A stretch of 64,000 nucleotides of DNA from Hyphobacterium sp. CCMP332 (GCA_014323545.1 CP058647.1:1060001-1124000), one strand, 5' to 3'. Positions 1-9,539 are shown, counted from the first letter of the stretch. The notes: generated by a model from the letters alone, not told the origin. A program made the numbers and translations.

Positions 1-1
1 A

Positions 2-853
2 CATATTATTCTGAGAGGGAATACCCAAATGTGGACTCTACTCCATTTGAAATACCGCAAACATGTCATTGCAGGTAATGGCGGCCATGGCGAAGGAGGA
101 AACAGAACAGGAAAGCAAGGTGAAGATATTATTCTCGAAGTACCGCTTGGAACGGTTGCAAAACATGCCGAATCAGAAAAAGTATTATTTGAAATAACTG
201 AAGAGGGCCAAGAGCAAATACTTGTAGAAGGCGGAATGGGCGGTCTTGGAAATACCAATTTCAAAAGTTCTACCAATCAGGCGCCGCTTTATTCACAACC
301 GGGGCAATCCGGACAGGAAGAATGGTTTGTTCTTGAACTAAAACTATTGGCCGATGTAGGATTGGTCGGATTTCCCAATGCCGGAAAATCAACACTCTTA
401 TCGGTAATTTCTGCCGCCAAGCCAAAAATTGCCAATTATGCCTTTACGACCATTACACCAAATGTAGGGGTCGTTGAATACCGTGATTATAAGTCTTTTG
501 TAGTGGCGGATATACCTGGGATTATTGAAGGTGCCGCAGAAGGAAAAGGTCTGGGAACACGGTTTTTAAGACATATCGAAAGAAATTCTGTTCTTCTGTT
601 TATGATTCCTGCAGATAGCATGGATGTCAATGAAGATTATAAGGTTCTATTAGATGAGCTCAAACAATACAATCCGGATCTTCTGGACAAAAAGAGACTT
701 TTGGCTATTACAAAATCCGATTTATTGGATCAGGAATTAATGGAAGAATTAGAGGCCGAAATAAAAGCGGATATTCCGGTTATTTTTATATCATCCGTAA
801 CACAATTCAATATTCAAAAATTAAAAGATGAATTGTGGAATATTATCAATTGA
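2..853 (+). CDS. obg: GTPase Obg/CgtA, 5' end outside window
   Basis: This is the 3' part of the Obg GTPase, a ribosome-associated protein needed for 50S assembly and stress control. The frame is open back to the window edge and reads HIILRGNTQ before the internal Met at 29, which matches the Obg fold, so the gene begins upstream and the Met at 29 is not the start. The end of the glycine-rich Obg domain ([18 protein letters not shown]) is followed by the GTPase domain: P-loop GFPNAGKST near 368-394, switch II DIPG near 510, and TKSD in place of NKxD near 711, a variant I recall from other Bacteroidota. The protein ends soon after the GTPase domain with no extra C-terminal extension. A 72-nt gap separates it from grpE. 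Identification is secure; only the N-terminus is missing. Confidence 0.95.
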   Translation, partial: HIILRGNTQMWTLLHLKYRKHVIAGNGGHGEGGNRTGKQGEDIILEVPLGTVAKHAESEKVLFEITEEGQEQILVEGGMGGLGNTNFKSSTNQAPLYSQPGQSGQEEWFVLELKLLADVGLVGFPNAGKSTLLSVISAAKPKIANYAFTTITPNVGVVEYRDYKSFVVADIPGIIEGAAEGKGLGTRFLRHIERNSVLLFMIPADSMDVNEDYKVLLDELKQYNPDLLDKKRLLAITKSDLLDQELMEELEAEIKADIPVIFISSVTQFNIQKLKDELWNIIN

Positions 854-925
854 CTGTCAAAGTGGCACAGATTAGGGATTGGCAAAAATATTGCACCCTC
901 AAGATCATTAGATTTTTTAACAAAT

Positions 926-1510
926 ATGGCGAAGAATAAAAAAAAGAAAGAGTTAGAACACGAAGAGGTCATTCAAAAGGAAAAACACGAGCTATTTGAA
1001 GACAATACCAATGAGGAGGATTTTGCCGTTCACGAGGAGGAAATCGAAAAAGAAGACATCCCAAAGGAAGAAAAGCTTCAGAAAGAACTCGATGAGTATA
1101 AAGACAAATATTTGAGGCTTTACTCGGAATTTGAAAATTTCCGAAGACGCACCAATAAAGAAAAATACGAAGTGATCAGCAATGCAAATGAAAGGTTACT
1201 CGTTGATATTCTTCCGATAGTCGATGATTTTGAACGGGCGGAACAATCTTTTAAGGAAGCCAAAGATCTTAAAGCCATAAAAGAAGGAGTCGATCTTATA
1301 TATAATAAATTTTTAAAAACGCTTGAGAGCAAGGGTGTCAAAAAAATGAAATCCAAAGGAGAGGTTTTGGATACAGAAAAGCACGAGGCCATTACTCAGA
1401 TACCTGTCGAAGAAAAAAAGAAAAAAGGCAAGATCGTCGATGTGATAGAGGAAGGATATACGCTCAATGATAAAGTGATACGATACGCCAAAGTGGTAAT
1501 TGGCCAATAA
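926..1510 (+). CDS. grpE: Nucleotide exchange factor GrpE
   Basis: GrpE is the ADP/ATP exchange factor of DnaK and works with DnaJ in cytosolic protein folding. The 194-residue product has a lysine-rich start, an acidic disordered stretch to about residue 55, a long helix with the typical [18 protein letters not shown] segment near 63-80, and the C-terminal beta domain ending in [11 protein letters not shown], the usual GrpE ending. The length is normal for the family. The next gene, dnaJ, starts 11 nt after the stop, so the two are almost certainly cotranscribed; dnaK is not in the window. No Shine-Dalgarno is visible before the ATG, as is common in Bacteroidota. Confidence 0.97.
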   Translation: MAKNKKKKELEHEEVIQKEKHELFEDNTNEEDFAVHEEEIEKEDIPKEEKLQKELDEYKDKYLRLYSEFENFRRRTNKEKYEVISNANERLLVDILPIVDDFERAEQSFKEAKDLKAIKEGVDLIYNKFLKTLESKGVKKMKSKGEVLDTEKHEAITQIPVEEKKKKGKIVDVIEEGYTLNDKVIRYAKVVIGQ

Positions 1511-1520
1511 AGAACAAGCA

Positions 1521-2645
1521 ATGGCAAAAAGAGATTTTTACGAGATATTAGGTGTAGACCGGAAAGCCACAAAGGATGAAATTAAAAAGGCTTATAGAAA
1601 AATAGCCATTAAATATCACCCTGATAAAAACCCCGGAAATGAAGAAGCAGAGGCAAAATTTAAAGAAGCTGCCGAGGCTTATGAAATATTGAGCAACGAC
1701 GAAAAGAGATCTCGTTACGATCAATTCGGACATGCCGGAATGGGCGCCGGAGGCGGTGGATTCAGCGGCGGAGGCATGAGCATGGAGGACATCTTTTCTC
1801 AATTCGGAGATATTTTCGGAGGTGGTGGAAGCCCATTTGACAGCTTTTTTGGAGGTGGAAGATCCGGTGGCGGAAGACGCAGAAAAGGAAGTAATCTCAG
1901 AATTAAATTAAAACTAAATCTCAAGGAGATTGCTCATGGGGTTGAAAAGAAACTGAAAGTCAAGCGAATGCTTGTAGCCGATGGCGTTTCTTTTAAAAAC
2001 TGTCCGAGTTGTAATGGAAGCGGCCAGGTAAAAAAAGTGGTAAATACCATGTTGGGGCAAATGGTTTCAGCGAGCACCTGTCCTAGCTGTCAGGGTTCGG
2101 GAAAGATAATTGACAAACGACCCAATGGAGTAGACGCTTCGGGTTTAAAAAGTGCCGAAGAGGTGGTTTCAATTAAAATACCGGCCGGTGTAGTGGATGG
2201 TATGCAACTTTCCATGAGCGGTAAAGGCAATGAACCTCCCGGTGGAGGTATTCCCGGTGATCTTTTGATCTTAATTGAAGAAGAAGAAGATAAAAACTTA
2301 AAACGAGATGGTACAAATGTCATTTACGATTTATACTTGAATTTCCCTGATGCCGCATTGGGAACCTCCGTTGAAGTACCTACAATTGACGGAAAAGTAA
2401 AAGTGAATGTACAGGCGGGAACCCAATCGGGTAAAATACTGCGATTGAGAGGAAAGGGGATTCCGGATATAAACGGATATGGCCAGGGCGATCAATTGAT
2501 CCATGTGAATGTATGGACACCAAAGGACCTCAGTCCGGAAGAAAAAGAGATGTTGAATACTTTAAAGCATTCTCCCAATTTCCAACCTGCCCCCGGCAGG
2601 GATGAAAAAGGCTTCTTCCATAAGATGAAGGACTTTTTCCAATAA
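1521..2645 (+). CDS. dnaJ: Chaperone DnaJ with only two of four zinc-finger repeats
   Basis: DnaJ delivers substrates to DnaK and stimulates its ATPase. I place the start at 1521 ([11 protein letters not shown]), giving 374 aa; an upstream in-frame start at 1500 would add seven residues not expected in the family. The J domain carries HPD at 33-35, followed by a Gly/Phe-rich linker at about 69-125 and the two C-terminal beta domains. The cysteine-rich domain is unusual: only two CxxCxGxG repeats are present (161-168 and 187-194). The outer repeats that form zinc centre I are replaced by cysteine-free segments (VADGVSF near 152-158 and RPNGVDASG near 200-208). Everything else aligns with ordinary DnaJ, so this looks like a real family variant, not a frameshift. 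Confidence 0.95.
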   Translation: MAKRDFYEILGVDRKATKDEIKKAYRKIAIKYHPDKNPGNEEAEAKFKEAAEAYEILSNDEKRSRYDQFGHAGMGAGGGGFSGGGMSMEDIFSQFGDIFGGGGSPFDSFFGGGRSGGGRRRKGSNLRIKLKLNLKEIAHGVEKKLKVKRMLVADGVSFKNCPSCNGSGQVKKVVNTMLGQMVSASTCPSCQGSGKIIDKRPNGVDASGLKSAEEVVSIKIPAGVVDGMQLSMSGKGNEPPGGGIPGDLLILIEEEEDKNLKRDGTNVIYDLYLNFPDAALGTSVEVPTIDGKVKVNVQAGTQSGKILRLRGKGIPDINGYGQGDQLIHVNVWTPKDLSPEEKEMLNTLKHSPNFQPAPGRDEKGFFHKMKDFFQ

Positions 2646-3149
2646 TTATTTTAATGAGGCGCTATAGGCGCCTTTTTTATTGAGGTTGACAGACACATGA
2701 TCCTGAATGGTTGTGGCCAGGCTGAGACCTGTAAAGTCTACCTGCACCGGAAAGCTTTTATGATCTCTGTTGATCAAAACTGCAACCTGAACACTGGAGG
2801 GTTTATAACTTAAAAATGGCTGTATGGTATGCATGATGGTTCTGCCGGAGTTTAAGACATCATCCACTATGACTAAAGCATTCTTTTCTATGTTTTTTTT
2901 GTATTTCTCCAACCCGGGTTTATACGCCGAAGGATTCTTTTTATCAATTGCAGCCGGAATCAAAGTATAATTTATAGGAAATATTTTTTCCAATTCCTTG
3001 TGAAGCGCTTTGGCAAAAGCCAGGCCCTGCCCTTCTATTCCCACAATTGTGATTTGTATGGCATTGTAATTATCCTCATAGATTTCATAAGCCATTCGCT
3101 TGATTTTCTGATTGATCTGATCATTGTTGAGAATAAATTTTTCAGACAT
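2646..3149 (-). CDS. PyrR-like phosphoribosyltransferase family protein
   Basis: This 167-residue type I phosphoribosyltransferase has the PRPP-binding loop VIVDDVLNSGRT at 93-104, with two adjacent Asp, and a flexible-loop region near 70-90. The fold resembles PyrR and hypoxanthine phosphoribosyltransferases. PyrR-type proteins regulate pyrimidine genes or have weak uracil phosphoribosyltransferase activity, but no pyr gene or attenuator is nearby, so the substrate is unknown. The stop codon abuts the convergent dnaJ stop. It is 28 nt downstream of the DUF3857 gene and so may be the last gene of that operon; functional linkage to those exported proteins is not obvious. Family is confident, exact role is not. 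Confidence 0.8.
   Translation of the reverse strand: MSEKFILNNDQINQKIKRMAYEIYEDNYNAIQITIVGIEGQGLAFAKALHKELEKIFPINYTLIPAAIDKKNPSAYKPGLEKYKKNIEKNALVIVDDVLNSGRTIMHTIQPFLSYKPSSVQVAVLINRDHKSFPVQVDFTGLSLATTIQDHVSVNLNKKGAYSASLK
2657..2678 (+). terminator. Rho-independent terminator of grpE-dnaJ
   Basis: A perfect 6-bp stem (AGGCGC at 2657-2662, GCGCCT at 2668-2673) with a 5-nt loop is followed by a run of T. It lies 12 nt after the dnaJ stop and inside the last codons of the convergent phosphoribosyltransferase gene. Confidence 0.75.
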
Positions 3150-3177
3150 AGGGACAGGTTTCTGCTAATTTAGAAAT

Positions 3178-5160
3178 CTATTTTTTAACCAAAACGATTT
3201 CCTTATTGAATTCATCTACAATAGTTTGAAAATATTCTTTAATCGTGGAATATTCATTTGGTTCATATATACTTTTTTTGAAAGCATATAATCCATTAAC
3301 AATCAACTGTGACCCTTCTTGCTTATAATCCAAATTAATCTTGACCAAATTATTATCAATACTTACTGCTTGGGGTAATTCATAGGGTTTATAATTATCC
3401 GGAATTATAATTGTAGATTCCAATTGATCTTCCCTTGTCAAGGCAAAATCAATCGGATAATCTCTGGTCTTTAGTTTTAATGGGTTTTCCAAATAAGGAA
3501 AATCCAAAAAGGGCTTTATAATCAAATCATCTTCAATACTTTCAATTTCAGAATTACCTTGTGCTGCGACGACATATGGCATTTCCAATTTGTCGAAATT
3601 TATACTCTTTATTTTATCCGATTCAAAGCCATTCTTCTTTAAAAAATCTTTCAATTCATCCGTATCATCTTTGTAATTATCTCTTTTGTAAAAAGCAGCA
3701 TACTCCAAAGCCTGTATTGTGACATTTCCAGAACATTTAAGACTATCAGGGTTGATAGTTAAATTTAAAACAATCTTATTCTGACTGTTCGCATTTATTT
3801 CCAGATCAACCCAGTCATCGGAATTTGCAGAAACCACCAATCCTCTTGAATTCATACAATTGACAGGAATTCGATTGTAACTTATGAGTTTTTCACTGGC
3901 ATCAGCCAGATACTTAAACTCCTCTTCCATGACAAATACGATAACATGATTAAAAAAACTCATGTATGGATAATTGAATTTTATTTTCCCATGTCCTCTG
4001 GTACTTAAAATTACCGGACGAGATTTTAGGCCTGCCTCGCGCAATAAGGAGACGGTAAATAGATTGATATCGGCAGAAGAACCCTTTCTAATTTTATAAA
4101 AGTTCTTAGCCTTCTGGGTTGAAGAATAGGAATAATTTCCATTCCAGGTATAGTTCATTTTTACATATTCAATTATCTGACGGGCTTTTTCTTTTTTATC
4201 AGAGCTGAGCTCACCAATATCTTTTGCAAGTATTTTTTTTGCTATTGATCGCGCATCCTTAAGGTATGAGCCATATCTTTCACTTTGAATTAAATCATTG
4301 CACAACTTTGGCCAGGTACTCATTACTTCCTTTTTCGTAGTTTTAGAAGCCTGATACTTTGAAAGTTGAAAATCCATTTTCATGAGATAATCGTCTTTAG
4401 TTGTAATAAATGATTCCTCTTTAAAAGCGGGGATATTTGACATTCCATATACATTTATCACATCATAAAAATCTACACCGTAATACTTGCTGCTTCTTTT
4501 TGTATCGGCCTGATAACTGGTGTGATAGTCAAATTTATCCAAACCCTGGGCGATAAAATTGTATTCATAAAAAGGAATCATGTCAATTCGATACTGACTG
4601 TATAATGTCGGAATATCTGTTTGAAACTCCCAGTCGTACAAATTAAACTTATAAGGAGATTCAAGTGTGTAAGTATATTCAACGATACTTCCAACTTTTA
4701 CATCCGGACATGCCGCTTTATAGCGACTGAAATTATCATTGATTTTCTCTTTGTAAATTGATTCCTGATTGAGTTCTGTTTTTTGAATTGAACCTTTTTC
4801 ATCCCTATTGTAAACATGGGCTGTTAGATATCGAAATTTCTCGCCTTCCCCCTTAGCCTCATATACTCCAATACTTAAGTTAGCTCTTTCAATACCGGAT
4901 TGCTTCAGAATTTTTATTCTCTTCTTTCTGGTAAATTCAATATTGTAACCATATACCGTGAAACTTCCTTTCTCTTCTGTTATGTCGATAAACTTTGAAT
5001 GGGCAACATCATAAAGGACAATCGCTTCTGCATCAGAGTCATCTTCAAATACTTCAAGATCCCAATCTTCTTTGTTGATTTGACCCCAAACACGTGAATG
5101 TTGGGCACTAATGTTAGCAGTTATAAATAAAAAAAGAAATGATAGAAACAGGAGTCGCAT
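3178..5160 (-). CDS. Exported DUF3857 / transglutaminase-like protein lacking the catalytic Cys
   Basis: A 660-residue exported protein with a cleavable signal peptide (MRLLFLSFLFLFITANISAQ). It has an N-terminal DUF3857 beta domain, a transglutaminase-like core at about 290-430 and a C-terminal beta domain of the DUF3858 type. At the place where active transglutaminase-like proteins carry GxC, this one reads KGSSADINLF near residue 365, so the nucleophile is Ser or absent; the histidine of FNHVIVFV is kept. It therefore looks like a non-catalytic or altered member. It follows the second DUF3857 gene after 4 nt, so the two are cotranscribed. The biological role of this family in Bacteroidota is unknown; envelope or peptide-related functions are possible. 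Confidence 0.85.
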   Translation of the reverse strand: MRLLFLSFLFLFITANISAQHSRVWGQINKEDWDLEVFEDDSDAEAIVLYDVAHSKFIDITEEKGSFTVYGYNIEFTRKKRIKILKQSGIERANLSIGVYEAKGEGEKFRYLTAHVYNRDEKGSIQKTELNQESIYKEKINDNFSRYKAACPDVKVGSIVEYTYTLESPYKFNLYDWEFQTDIPTLYSQYRIDMIPFYEYNFIAQGLDKFDYHTSYQADTKRSSKYYGVDFYDVINVYGMSNIPAFKEESFITTKDDYLMKMDFQLSKYQASKTTKKEVMSTWPKLCNDLIQSERYGSYLKDARSIAKKILAKDIGELSSDKKEKARQIIEYVKMNYTWNGNYSYSSTQKAKNFYKIRKGSSADINLFTVSLLREAGLKSRPVILSTRGHGKIKFNYPYMSFFNHVIVFVMEEEFKYLADASEKLISYNRIPVNCMNSRGLVVSANSDDWVDLEINANSQNKIVLNLTINPDSLKCSGNVTIQALEYAAFYKRDNYKDDTDELKDFLKKNGFESDKIKSINFDKLEMPYVVAAQGNSEIESIEDDLIIKPFLDFPYLENPLKLKTRDYPIDFALTREDQLESTIIIPDNYKPYELPQAVSIDNNLVKINLDYKQEGSQLIVNGLYAFKKSIYEPNEYSTIKEYFQTIVDEFNKEIVLVKK

Positions 5161-5164
5161 GGTA

Positions 5165-7012
5165 TTAATTATTGGTTAATATAATTTTAAAATCCTTGTC
5201 GAAATCTTTGGAACTTTCAATCCATGAATAAAAATCAGAGTATTTTATTTTTGGGTATTTCCCTCTGTTTATCTGAAGTAATTTGATATGTACTATTTCA
5301 CTCCCCGATTGCTTGGTATTACACTTATACCTGCCGAATTCGGATTTGATAAACTTGTCTTCCGGTAACTTAATATCCGTGTAATTCAAACTTGAAATAT
5401 CATAAATGAATGTGTCAATTTTGAAAATTGGATATTCTATTTCCAGATGATGTTCTCGTTCTTCAGGACTTTCCATTTTTGGGAACCCAATACTTTCAGG
5501 GTAAATGACCGTTTTATTGGCAAAATTCTTAAAGGCATCCTTCTGATTTATCTCTGCTTCTATTTTTATTGACCTGGCATCTCTATTGTATTTGTTAATT
5601 GAAAATTTTTCAATCTCCGCTTTATCAAATTTTAAGACTCTCAATATTCGTTTTTTATTATCCTCTTCTGAAATATTTGAATGGGCATAATTATAATAAC
5701 CAAAAACTGCCCCTCTGACATTATAAGTCAGGTCTACTTTGGCTTCTTTATTATTTCGAAGTTTAAATTGTAAAGTGGAACTGCAAAGTACATCGGAGGT
5801 ATCCATAGAAGGGGTCCTAACCAAATGACTATTTCCGGAGTCAATTAATAAGGCCCAACGTCCTTGAGTAAATGGACCTAAATAATTAAAAGGGTTGATT
5901 TGGCTTGTGTTTTCCAGCCAAATTGTATCTCCATTTACCGGTACACAAAGAATAACATGATTAAAAAATTGCCCGGGCATACTGGTATCCAATTCTTCAT
6001 GAGGGTCACCGGCAATAATATCAACAGTATATGATTTGATACCTGCTTCTTTTAAAAGCGCTTGCATATATATACTAAGTGCTTTGCAATCACCGTATTT
6101 ATTTTCACAAACATATTTGGCCGGATATGGCTTCATGCCCCCTGTTCCAAGCGGAATATTAATATAGCGGGTATTGTCCTGAAGGTAATGATACAGCACC
6201 CGAATTTTATCAATGGTATTGTCGATAGTATCTGTTAAAAGTTTGACCTGATAACTGTCAGAAAATGTAAGCTCATCAAGGTTTTTATTCAAATCATATA
6301 TCCAATCTCCAAATTCCTTCCAGGTTCGTTGAGAGCCGCTGACATCATAAACAAACTCTTCCGGAATTATGCTTATATGCGCTGCATAATCATAAAAATC
6401 CGGTGCATATTTTTCGTCTTTGTATGAAAGGGGTTCGATTGATTTCCAGGTGTAAAAAATCTGACCGGAGCCATTCTCTATTAATGTATCAAAATTGCCC
6501 TGGACTTTAATATTAACTTTATAGTCGAATGGCAGACTTAACTTTAACTGATAATTTTGATGTACAATTTCATCGTCAATGTAGGGATACCAATTTGAAA
6601 CAGTGTAATATTCCTTCGTTTGCCTCTCGTATACGTATTTGATCTGATAGGGGAAACTGTTATAGTGAAGATCGAATTTTATCATTTCCGAGTCTTCATA
6701 AAATGAGCCGGAATTATAATCAGAGCTTTTTTTATAATCTGATTTTTTTAATTCTTTCATAACATTTCCCTGCATGTCCAGAATTTGAGCTGATTTGATT
6801 TTAAGTTTATCATCAGATTTATAGCTAAAAGCCAATTGTGAATAATCAAGGCCGGATTCATTGTTGATTTGAATTTGAATTTCGTTTAAAACCGTTTTTC
6901 CTGAATTTGAAATCTCGATGCTTGTATTGTAGAAAATAACCTCTGCCGGTGGTTCTGCCTGAGTCATGAGGTTAATAAATAGTGAATTAAACAGAAAAAG
7001 TAAAAGCTTCAA
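5165..7012 (-). CDS. Exported DUF3857 / transglutaminase-like protein with intact Cys
   Basis: A 615-residue exported protein with the same architecture as its downstream neighbour: signal peptide (hydrophobic MKLLLFLFNSLFINLMT), DUF3857 domain, transglutaminase-like core and C-terminal beta domain. Here the core keeps the expected catalytic site: KYGDCKALS near residue 308 with Cys, and FNHVILCV near 350 with His. The gene begins with TTG; no in-frame ATG lies nearby that would preserve the signal peptide. It is first in a three-gene transcription unit with the Cys-less paralog (4-nt spacing) and the phosphoribosyltransferase. Having one active-looking and one inactive-looking paralog side by side suggests that they work as a pair, which is an inference. 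Confidence 0.85.
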   Translation of the reverse strand: MKLLLFLFNSLFINLMTQAEPPAEVIFYNTSIEISNSGKTVLNEIQIQINNESGLDYSQLAFSYKSDDKLKIKSAQILDMQGNVMKELKKSDYKKSSDYNSGSFYEDSEMIKFDLHYNSFPYQIKYVYERQTKEYYTVSNWYPYIDDEIVHQNYQLKLSLPFDYKVNIKVQGNFDTLIENGSGQIFYTWKSIEPLSYKDEKYAPDFYDYAAHISIIPEEFVYDVSGSQRTWKEFGDWIYDLNKNLDELTFSDSYQVKLLTDTIDNTIDKIRVLYHYLQDNTRYINIPLGTGGMKPYPAKYVCENKYGDCKALSIYMQALLKEAGIKSYTVDIIAGDPHEELDTSMPGQFFNHVILCVPVNGDTIWLENTSQINPFNYLGPFTQGRWALLIDSGNSHLVRTPSMDTSDVLCSSTLQFKLRNNKEAKVDLTYNVRGAVFGYYNYAHSNISEEDNKKRILRVLKFDKAEIEKFSINKYNRDARSIKIEAEINQKDAFKNFANKTVIYPESIGFPKMESPEEREHHLEIEYPIFKIDTFIYDISSLNYTDIKLPEDKFIKSEFGRYKCNTKQSGSEIVHIKLLQINRGKYPKIKYSDFYSWIESSKDFDKDFKIILTNN

Positions 7013-7414
7013 TACCTGGTTAAAATAGATTAGAAAATTTTCACTGTAATATGATAAATACTTATTTAAATTAAAAAAATGGATCTGCTAAAAAAACAAG
7101 GATTAATTGTATCGCATTGAATTTCAAAAAATAAAATTATCAGTAATCACGGGATTTTTTTCAGGAATGGATCAGGAATGATGATTGAGAAAATTGTGTG
7201 AAAATGAAAATGGAATTAAAACAGTTATGAGTGTCAGCTGCTGTCTAGATTCGAGTAATGGGTTAAGAAGGTATAGTATTATTTCTCTTTCAAAATTCAT
7301 AAAAAATTGCGAAACTCGAATCTCATATCTCGAATCTCGCACCTGACCGTCCAGGAACCAGATTTTGCTAAAATCAAAGGGGATCAGAAAAAAAATATTA
7401 AGGTATGATTAAGT
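7013..7414. other. AT-rich intergenic stretch
   Basis: About 400 bp between the DUF3857 gene start and the tRNA terminator. I see no gene. It contains the heptad repeat at 7310-7344 and a short inverted copy of part of it (AGATTCGAGT at 7247-7256, complement of 7314-7323). The minus-strand promoter of the DUF3857 operon must lie near 7013-7080, but I cannot point to a convincing -7 box. Confidence 0.5.
7310..7344 (+). repeat. Degenerate heptanucleotide tandem repeat, 5 units
   Basis: Five consecutive 7-bp units can be read: CGAAACT, CGAATCT, CATATCT, CGAATCT, CGCACCT. The units share C at position 1, A at position 4 (A in four, A/C mix elsewhere) and CT at the end. The same 7-bp style recurs at 13086-13113 and 62549-62618. 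Confidence 0.7.
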
Positions 7415-7448
7415 AAAAAAACCGTTCTTGCTTAACGCAAAAACGGTT
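7415..7448 (-). terminator. Terminator of tRNA-Glu
   Basis: On the minus strand, an AACCGTT...AACGGTT stem with an inner TTGC/GCAA pairing and a short loop is followed by seven T. It begins about 10 nt past the tRNA 3' end, so it fits as the tRNA terminator. Confidence 0.75.
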
Positions 7449-7457
7449 CGGGACAAG

Positions 7458-7529
7458 TACTCCGTAGGGGAATCGAACCCCTGTTACCAGGATGAAAACC
7501 TGGCGTCCTAACCCCTAGACGAACGGAGC
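7458..7529 (-). tRNA. tRNA-Glu (anticodon UUC)
   Basis: The minus strand folds into a full cloverleaf of 72 nt. The anticodon stem is CCAGG/CCTGG around the loop TTTTCAT, giving anticodon TTC. The T arm is CAGGG, GTTCGATTC loop region, CCCTA, and the acceptor stem is GCTCCGT paired with ACGGAGT, with a G-U at the first pair. CCA is not encoded. The discriminator is A. Confidence 0.95.
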
Positions 7530-7632
7530 GTTTGTTTTTGGGACTGCAAATATAAATTTAGACTTCGTTTAGACAAAAAAAATCGTCAATTTTATTTTTT
7601 GAATTGTAATCCTTGTCAATTTTTTTCTGCAA

Positions 7633-7663
7633 TTGTATTATGATATCGAACATTGTACATTTG
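7633..7663 (+). promoter_or_regulatory. Bacteroidota-type promoter of gap
   Basis: TTG at 7633-7635, a 20-nt spacer and TACATTTG at 7656-7663 match the Bacteroidota primary-sigma consensus (TTG, N19-20, TAnnTTTG). Transcription should start near 7670, leaving a leader of about 20 nt before the gap ATG. Confidence 0.75.
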
Positions 7664-7689
7664 CGGCTTAGAAATAAACACCAAATACC

Positions 7690-8682
7690 ATGAGCAAAAT
7701 TAGAGTGGCCATCAACGGATTTGGCCGAATAGGAAGACTGACATTTAAGAATTTACTTGAAAGTGGAAAAACGGAAATTGTCGCTATCAATGACCTTACC
7801 GATCACGCAACTTTGGCGCATCTTTTAAAATACGATTCAGTGCACGGCAGATTTAACGGGACAGTTAAAACATGGGCCGAAGGCATTGAAGTCAATGGAA
7901 AACAAATTAAGATTCTTTCTGAAAAGGATCCTGCTCAATTGCCATGGAAAGAATATAATATTGATGTGGTTCTTGAATCTACCGGTCGCTTTGTGGATGA
8001 AGCAGGAGCCGGAAGCCATATTAAGGCTGGCGCCAAAAAAGTAGTTATTTCTGCCCCGGCAAAAGGGAACATACCAACGGTTGTTTTAGGTGTAAATGAT
8101 TCTACTTTGACAGGTTCTGAAACCATTATGTCGAATGCTTCATGTACAACCAACTGTCTTGCACCAATGGCCAAGGCTATCGATGATGCTTTTGGAATGG
8201 AGCAGGGATTTATCAGTACCATCCACGCCTATACAGCGGATCAGAGAATTCAGGATGCTCCGCACAAAGATTTAAGACGTGCAAGAGCTGCTGCACTTTC
8301 AATTATCCCAACCTCAACCGGTGCCGCAAAAGCCGTAGGTTTAGTTCTGCCTCATCTCAAAGGAAAACTCGACGGGATTGCTTTGCGTGTTCCAACGCCT
8401 GATGGTTCATTAACCGACCTTACCTGTATGGTGAGCAAGGAAACAACTGCAGAAGAAGTTAATGCCGTATTAAAGTCTGCAGCCAATGGAGCCATGAAAG
8501 GAATCATCGAATACACTGAAGATCCAATAGTCTCGGTAGATATTATCGGCAATCCTCATTCCTGTATTTTTGATTCTCAATTAACTGCAGTACAAGGTAA
8601 AATGGTCAAAGTGGTCGGCTGGTACGATAACGAAGCGGGATATTCCGCAAGAACTGCTGACTTGATTGAGAAAGTAGGATAA
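7690..8682 (+). CDS. gap: Glyceraldehyde-3-phosphate dehydrogenase, type I
   Basis: GAPDH oxidises glyceraldehyde-3-phosphate to 1,3-bisphosphoglycerate in glycolysis. The 330-residue protein has the Rossmann start [12 protein letters not shown] (6-17), Asp35 after the second strand (AINDL), which suggests NAD preference, and the catalytic motif [12 protein letters not shown] with Cys152. The C-terminal [11 protein letters not shown] motif is complete. Length is normal. It is a single-gene unit, with a clear promoter at 7633-7663 and a terminator at 8747-8777. Confidence 0.98.
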   Translation: MSKIRVAINGFGRIGRLTFKNLLESGKTEIVAINDLTDHATLAHLLKYDSVHGRFNGTVKTWAEGIEVNGKQIKILSEKDPAQLPWKEYNIDVVLESTGRFVDEAGAGSHIKAGAKKVVISAPAKGNIPTVVLGVNDSTLTGSETIMSNASCTTNCLAPMAKAIDDAFGMEQGFISTIHAYTADQRIQDAPHKDLRRARAAALSIIPTSTGAAKAVGLVLPHLKGKLDGIALRVPTPDGSLTDLTCMVSKETTAEEVNAVLKSAANGAMKGIIEYTEDPIVSVDIIGNPHSCIFDSQLTAVQGKMVKVVGWYDNEAGYSARTADLIEKVG

Positions 8683-8746
8683 ACAGTAACCAGTCAACAA
8701 TACGGAGTAAGGAATGAGTCCTTAAATCTTATTGAATTTCAATAGA

Positions 8747-8777
8747 AGCGGGTAGTTTATACTATCCGCTTTTTTTT
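8747..8777 (+). terminator. Rho-independent terminator after gap
   Basis: A 10-bp stem (AGCGGGTAGT with ACTATCCGCT, one G-T pair) with loop TTAT is followed by eight T. The T-tract touches the stop codon of the convergent yebC gene. Confidence 0.85.
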
Positions 8778-9519
8778 ACACCAGACCCTCCTGGCCTTCT
8801 GAAATCTCAAGGTTATGATAAACCTTTTGGACATCGTCGTCATCTTCCATGGCATCGATTAATTTGATGACCGAACTCACTTCCTCATCGCTCAATTCCA
8901 CAGTTGTGCTTGGAATACGTTGAAGCTCTCCATTTTCAATTTCAACATTTAATCCGTCCAGACTTTTCTGCATTTGTCCAAAATCTTCCATGGCACAAGT
9001 GACTATGGCCATGTTTTCATTAAAATCAACATCTTCAGCACCGGCGTCGATTAATTCCAGGGTCAATTCATCTTCATCAAAATTTTCAGGAAGATTTAAA
9101 GTGAATACACCTTTTCTTTCAAATAGATAATCTACCGAACCATTGGTTCCGAGATTTCCGCCATACTTATTAAATATGGATCGCACATTTTGTACAGTTC
9201 TGTTATTGTTATCCGTTGTGCATTCCACCATTACGGCTACCCCGTTTGGCGCATATCCTTCATAGGTAGTTTCAATATAATCCTCAGAATCCACTCCTGA
9301 GGCTTTTTTAATTGCCCTTTCAATATTGTCTTTGGGCATGTTTGCGGCCTTGGCATTTTGAACGGCCAAACGCAATCTTGGATTGGCATCCGGATCATCA
9401 CCACCTGTTCTGGTGGCCACGTGTATTTCTTTTATAAGTTTTGTAAATATTTTCCCTCTTTTGGCGTCCTTAGCACCTTTGGCTCGTTTTATCGTTGCCC
9501 ATTTACTATGTCCTGACAT
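8776..9519 (-). CDS. yebC: YebC/PmpR family protein
   Basis: A 247-residue member of the YebC/PmpR family with the characteristic N-terminus MSGHSKWATIKRAKGAKDAK and the domain II motif EGYAPNGVAVMVEC near 104-117. Members have been described as transcription regulators and more recently as translation factors acting on ribosomes at difficult proline-containing motifs. The length and all three domains look complete; the C-terminus is acidic. It is monocistronic and convergent with gap. A -7-like box, TAAATTTG on the minus strand, lies about 20 nt upstream of the ATG. Confidence 0.95.
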   Translation of the reverse strand: MSGHSKWATIKRAKGAKDAKRGKIFTKLIKEIHVATRTGGDDPDANPRLRLAVQNAKAANMPKDNIERAIKKASGVDSEDYIETTYEGYAPNGVAVMVECTTDNNNRTVQNVRSIFNKYGGNLGTNGSVDYLFERKGVFTLNLPENFDEDELTLELIDAGAEDVDFNENMAIVTCAMEDFGQMQKSLDGLNVEIENGELQRIPSTTVELSDEEVSSVIKLIDAMEDDDDVQKVYHNLEISEGQEGLV

Positions 9520-9539
9520 AAAATATTTGGATTAAGTCA

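Noticed and set aside
7459-7467. Similarity of tRNA-Glu 3' end (TACTCCGTA) to heptad units
   Set aside because: It is explained by the tRNA acceptor and T stems; coincidence is likely.
8694-8725. Another heptad-like tract after gap (ATACGGAGTAAGGAATGAG)
   Set aside because: Reverse-strand units can be forced into a period of 7, but the match is too loose to call.
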